From the NCBI RefSeq assembly GCF_009696605.1, contig NZ_VULR01000009.1:1-64000 (forward strand): a DNA stretch of 64,000 bases. Direction: 5' to 3'. A model generated the notes under the pieces. That model had not been told where the DNA came from, searched no databases, and saw only the letters and a list, made by a program, of their open reading frames with translations. Position 1 is the first letter of the stretch; each line of letters starts with the position of its first letter. This DNA is from Anaerosalibacter bizertensis. GTDB lineage: Bacteria > Bacillota > Clostridia > Tissierellales > Sporanaerobacteraceae. The position numbers and the translations under genes are program-made. This document shows, piece by piece, positions 60,299 through 64,000 of this stretch.

Positions 60299-62767
60299 TT
60301 GAAAAAGCCTTTTATAATCATTACAATCCCTATGATATTGGGAATAATATTTTCCTATTATTTAAAAATTAATAGTTCTTTTCTCTTAATTATTATACTA
60401 ACAAGCTTTCTAATATTCTTGTGTTCAATTATATTTGGGTTTTTTAAAAAAAGATACATAATAATTCTTTTCTTTGCAATTGGTATCTTAATAACTTATA
60501 TGAAACTTGAAAGTAGTACATTGATAAAATTCTCAGATAAGGATATAGAATTAGAGGGAAATATAAGTGAAATAATATATAATGAAAAAGACATTAGTAA
60601 ATATATTCTAAATGTTGAAAAGATAGTAGATGATGGAGTTTCATACTTTCTAAATGAGAAATTGTCTTTAAAGGTCATTGGGGAAAACAAATTTGAAGTA
60701 GGAGATAAAGTCCTACTATCTGGAGTACTTAAAAGGCCAAATAAAAATACAAACCCTAAATTATTTAATTATAGATTATACCTTCAAACTAGAGGAATTT
60801 ATACAACTATTACAGTAAAAAAACATGAAATTAATAAAGTAGACGAAAAAACTTTACCTTGGTATGAAAATATGAAATTAAACTTCACAGATCATGTGGA
60901 ATTAGCTTGCGAAACATATTTAGAAAAACAAAATAGCTCTATTATGAAAGCCATACTATTAGGACAATCTTCTTATCTAGAAGAACAAGAATACAATAAA
61001 TTCAAAGACCTAGGATTGACTCATATTATGGCAGTATCAGGATTACATATAGGCATTATATCTATATTTTTAATTACATTCCTTGCTTATTTAGGTGTAG
61101 AGAGAAAAACAAATACTATTTTAACCCTAATAATTATCTGGATATATGGATTTTTAATTGGATATCCTCCATCAGTTTTACGGGCCTTAATTATGTTTAC
61201 CTTATTGTTTTATTCAAAAGTTATTTTTAGGAGATATGATTCAATAAATACCCTGTTTTTTGCCATGTTTATAATTCTTTCAATAAATCCACTATGGTTA
61301 TTCGATATCGGTTTTCAACTATCTTTTGGAGCAACTTTTTTTATAACTTTTTTAACACCTATACTGAGGACAAAATTTTATCCATATAATAAGAAACTTG
61401 GGACTTCTCTCTATGCTATATTATCAGTACAAATAGGACTAGCCCCTATACTTTTTTATTATTTCAACAGTATTTCTATAATAAGCATTCTAGGAAATTT
61501 TATACTTATTCCTATATTATCAAAATCTGTAGTATTAGGATTTTCATTGTTGCTATTTTCATATTTCAGTAGTGGAATTTCATCAATCATTAGAAAAATA
61601 TTAAATCTATTACTAAATATAAACTATTTTATTTCTGAGGGAATTTATGGGCTACCTTTAGGAAAGATTAGATTTTCCTCTCCCAATATAATAGAGGTAT
61701 TTCTATATTACTTTATTGTATTTTCTATATTTAAAATCATTAAACTAGATGTATTTGATAATTTTACCAATAAGGCTATTATTTTTTATTTGATTATATG
61801 TATATTATTTACTGCCATTATTCCTTTTATTGAAAATGGAGTATGTATCCATTTTATAGACGTAGGGCAAGGAGATTGTATATTAATAGAAGATGGAAAT
61901 AGATTCTATCTAGTAGATACAGGAGGAAGTATTTTTGGTAATTTTGATATAGGAGAAAATATTTTATTGCCTTATCTAGTTAAAAAAGGTATATTTACAT
62001 TAGATGGAGTCTTTATAACCCATTTTCATGATGATCACTGTAAAAGCTTATCGACCCTTATAAAAAACATAAATATAAAAAAAGTATTTATAGGATATGA
62101 AAATAAAGATAATAAACTGTATACTAATATAGTGAATACTTCTAGGGAAGAATCTGTACCTATATATAAACTATCTAAAGGTGATAAAGTTTTTATTAAT
62201 GAAGATTCATACATAGAGGTTTTAAGTCCTTTAGAAGAATTCATATCGAAAAATAGAGAAAATGAAAACAATCTTTCCTTAGTATTGCTCCTTAGAAGTT
62301 TTGGAAGAAAAACTTTATTAACTGGGGATATAGAAGAAGCTGCAGAAACACATTTATTAGAAAATATGAGTGGCAAGAAGGGGAAAATAGATTTTTTGAA
62401 AGTCCCTCATCATGGTAGCAACACATCATCAGGAGAAAATTTTATAGACTTTTTCCACCCGGACTATGCTTTTATACAGGTAGGAGAAAACAATAGTTTT
62501 AATCATCCTAGTGAAGAAGTATTGAAAAGATATGAAAGAAGGAATATAAAAGTTTTTAGAACCGATGAGTCAGGACTTATCACCTTAAGTATAATGCCTA
62601 AAGAATTTAATATTTCTATTTATAATAGGGATAGATTATCTATTGGTGATATAGTTATAGATTATGGACTTGAAATAAATTTTACTATAATATATTTAGT
62701 GTTAAGTTATATTATTATTAAGAGAAATTCCTATTTATTTGAGGAGTTGGATATATATGAGATTTGA
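60299..62767 (+). CDS. comEC: DNA internalisation competence protein ComEC/Rec2
   Basis: An 822-residue membrane protein. An N-terminal membrane pair and OB-like soluble domain (about 1-190) are followed by the Competence channel domain (about 205-500, with LGLTHIMAVSGLHIGIISI and GYPPSVLRALIMFTLLFYSK). A metallo-beta-lactamase-like C-terminal domain (about 515-780) has IDVGQGDCILIE, THFHDDHCKSL, TGDIEEAAE and VPHHGSNTSS. It moves single-stranded DNA across the membrane during transformation. The start is TTG 60299 after GGAAGGGAT. It overlaps holA by 11 bases. Confidence 0.95.
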   Translation: MKKPFIIITIPMILGIIFSYYLKINSSFLLIIILTSFLIFLCSIIFGFFKKRYIIILFFAIGILITYMKLESSTLIKFSDKDIELEGNISEIIYNEKDISKYILNVEKIVDDGVSYFLNEKLSLKVIGENKFEVGDKVLLSGVLKRPNKNTNPKLFNYRLYLQTRGIYTTITVKKHEINKVDEKTLPWYENMKLNFTDHVELACETYLEKQNSSIMKAILLGQSSYLEEQEYNKFKDLGLTHIMAVSGLHIGIISIFLITFLAYLGVERKTNTILTLIIIWIYGFLIGYPPSVLRALIMFTLLFYSKVIFRRYDSINTLFFAMFIILSINPLWLFDIGFQLSFGATFFITFLTPILRTKFYPYNKKLGTSLYAILSVQIGLAPILFYYFNSISIISILGNFILIPILSKSVVLGFSLLLFSYFSSGISSIIRKILNLLLNINYFISEGIYGLPLGKIRFSSPNIIEVFLYYFIVFSIFKIIKLDVFDNFTNKAIIFYLIICILFTAIIPFIENGVCIHFIDVGQGDCILIEDGNRFYLVDTGGSIFGNFDIGENILLPYLVKKGIFTLDGVFITHFHDDHCKSLSTLIKNINIKKVFIGYENKDNKLYTNIVNTSREESVPIYKLSKGDKVFINEDSYIEVLSPLEEFISKNRENENNLSLVLLLRSFGRKTLLTGDIEEAAETHLLENMSGKKGKIDFLKVPHHGSNTSSGENFIDFFHPDYAFIQVGENNSFNHPSEEVLKRYERRNIKVFRTDESGLITLSIMPKEFNISIYNRDRLSIGDIVIDYGLEINFTIIYLVLSYIIIKRNSYLFEELDIYEI

Positions 62768-63806
62768 AGATTTTATAAAGGATATGAGAGAAGATAAAAT
62801 AAAATCTGTTTATCTTTTTTATGGAGAAGAAGATTATTTAATAGATTATTCAATAAAATCATTGAAAGAAAAATATGTTAATGAAGGGTTAGAGACTTTA
62901 AATTATATAGTATTAGATGGGGACAATATAGAAATGAGCCATATTTATGATGCCTGTGAAACCCTACCTTTTATGTCAGAAAAGAAGGTAGTTATTATAA
63001 AAAATTTAGGGATTTTTGGAAGCAAGACAAAAGGACAAGGGGCAGAGTATTTCAATCAAAAAAAAGATGAGCTAAAAAACTATATTTCAACATTAGAAGA
63101 CTATATATGCCTTGTATTTGTAGAGAAAAACACCAATATTGATAAAAGAAAAGGGATTATAAAAAGTATTAATAAATTTGGAAGGGTTATAGAATTTACT
63201 AAACTTAAAGGCAGAGATTTAAATAATTGGATAGAAAAAGTTTTTAAAAAATATGGAAAAATTATATCTTATAATAATATAAATTATTTTATTCAACATT
63301 CTTCTTATTTTGATAGGGATATAAATAAGAGTCTGTATGACTTAGAAAATGAAATAATTAAATTAGTTAATTTTACAGGAGATAGGAAAGAAATCAATGT
63401 AAAGGACATAGATGAAGTTATGACTAAATCTTTAGATACAAATATATTTAATTTACTCAATAGTATTGGAGAAAAAGATATTAACAATTCACTAAAAGTT
63501 TTCCATGAAATGTGTGTTTCTAATGAACCTATACCTTTAATATTACATATGATTATTAGACAGTTAAGACTAATACTTATGCTAAAGCTGCTAAAAGAAA
63601 AAGGTTATGATAAAAGAACTATCATGGGAAAACTTAGGATTGGTGACTATCAGTATAAAATATTTTCTAATCAAAGTAAGAACTTTTCAAATGCCAAATT
63701 AGAAGAATCACTGAATCTGTGTTTAGAATCTGATGAAAATATAAAAACTGGCGTTATGGATGATAAGCTTGCTTTAGAAATGCTAATAGTTAGAATGTGT
63801 AGTTAG
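62757..63806 (+). CDS. holA: DNA polymerase III subunit delta
   Basis: A 349-residue clamp-loader subunit that opens the beta sliding clamp. VYLFYGEEDYLIDYSIKSLK near the N-terminus, DACETLPFMSEKKVVIIKN (clamp-contact region) and a C-terminal helical collar with MIIRQLRLILMLKLL are family features. ATG 62757 fits GAGGAGTTGG and overlaps the comEC stop; the comEC-holA-rpsT order is standard for Firmicutes. Confidence 0.95.
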   Translation: MRFEDFIKDMREDKIKSVYLFYGEEDYLIDYSIKSLKEKYVNEGLETLNYIVLDGDNIEMSHIYDACETLPFMSEKKVVIIKNLGIFGSKTKGQGAEYFNQKKDELKNYISTLEDYICLVFVEKNTNIDKRKGIIKSINKFGRVIEFTKLKGRDLNNWIEKVFKKYGKIISYNNINYFIQHSSYFDRDINKSLYDLENEIIKLVNFTGDRKEINVKDIDEVMTKSLDTNIFNLLNSIGEKDINNSLKVFHEMCVSNEPIPLILHMIIRQLRLILMLKLLKEKGYDKRTIMGKLRIGDYQYKIFSNQSKNFSNAKLEESLNLCLESDENIKTGVMDDKLALEMLIVRMCS

Positions 63807-63844
63807 GTAAACAATGGTTCAATAAAATAATATTTAATAAATAA

Positions 63845-63875
63845 AAAAACTTCGGGTCATCACCGAAGTTTTATA
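63845..63875. terminator. Bidirectional terminator between holA and rpsT
   Basis: AACTTCGG pairs with CCGAAGTT, with A-runs on the left and T on the right; it serves rpsT on the minus strand (followed by TTTTTTTAT) and probably holA. Confidence 0.85.
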
Positions 63876-64000
63876 TTACATAGCTTTATCTTCTTTTGCG
63901 TTTAATCTTTTTGTTAGATTACTAACTTTTCTAGAAGCAGTATTTTTATGAATAGTATTTTTAACAACTGCTTTCTTCAACTTTTTGTCTATAAGTTTAA
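63876..64000 (-). CDS. rpsT: 30S ribosomal protein S20, partial (C-terminal part)
   Basis: The last 41 codons of S20 on the minus strand, cut by the window edge. KKAVVKNTIHKNTASRKVSN followed by LTKRLNAKEDKAM is the typical S20 C-terminus. It lies beyond holA in convergent orientation, as in other Firmicutes. The start codon is outside the window. Confidence 0.95.
   Translation of the reverse strand, partial: KLIDKKLKKAVVKNTIHKNTASRKVSNLTKRLNAKEDKAM

Noticed and set aside
1-64000. CRISPR array, insertion sequence or transposase
   Set aside because: I saw no regularly spaced repeats, no transposase motifs and no long terminal inverted repeats; the three microprotein genes repeat only as diverged paralogues.

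Overview
The window is AT-rich DNA densely packed with genes, mostly on the + strand. Gene content points to an anaerobic, endospore-forming member of the Clostridia/Tissierellia type. It has a complete Rnf complex (rnfCDGEAB), a selenocysteine system with a Sec-containing SelD and tRNA-Sec, and sporulation proteins (a Spo0B-like phosphotransferase, a SpoIVFA-like protein, a GerMN lipoprotein). It also carries the radC-mreBCD-PBP2-minCDE-(spoIVFA)-rplU-prp-rpmA-(spo0B)-obg order known from Firmicutes. The assignment rests on gene content and order, not on a marker gene.

Layout. 1-4045: lemA and a TPM-domain protein, then a zinc/manganese-type ABC importer. 4046-4456: a non-coding stretch with a possible small RNA. 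4457-8723: a cupin-type regulator and the potABCD polyamine importer. 8825-12608: a pyridine nucleotide-disulfide-type oxidoreductase, a beta-CASP nuclease, a PsiE-like protein and a small membrane protein. 12755-18282: tRNA-Leu(CAA) on the minus strand, polA, coaE, a lytic transglycosylase, tRNA-Leu(GAG) and dinB. 18350-23638: a structured leader and the rnf operon. 23758-33594: NusG-II protein, Gx transporter, maf, radC, mreBCD, a very large PBP2 and minCDE. 33725-35742: an FMN-binding lipoprotein and its flavin transferase ApbE. 35811-43923: SpoIVFA-like, two radical-SAM-associated proteins, RNase G, L21 leader, rplU-prp-rpmA, Spo0B-like, obg, a small Cys-rich protein and yhbY. 44001-46991: nadD, yqeK, an LCP protein, rsfS and ridA. 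47034-48305: dacF (minus).

48444-56705 holds comEA, then selD-selA-selB, a two-component system, a GerMN lipoprotein and tRNA-Sec. SelD is itself a selenoprotein: an in-frame UGA at 49141 lies in the classic SelD active-site motif and is followed by a stem-loop. The pathway's enzyme, delivery factor and tRNA therefore all sit within about 7.6 kb. 56706-57609 looks empty of ordinary genes but encodes on the minus strand three paralogous microproteins (43, 32 and 35 aa). They share a hydrophobic core ending in FCNC, have strong ribosome binding sites, and two are preceded by sequences that match the late mother-cell sigma-K promoter consensus exactly. This is the most interesting unexplained system I found. 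57610-64000: a USP-like protein, a two-P-loop ATPase, AlaX-type editing protein (minus), comEC, holA and the 3' end of rpsT (minus).

Functional links. ApbE probably flavinylates RnfG, RnfD and the double FMN-binding lipoprotein. Prp probably trims the N-terminal extension of L27 encoded by the next gene. I saw no insertion sequences, prophage modules, CRISPR arrays or rRNA genes.
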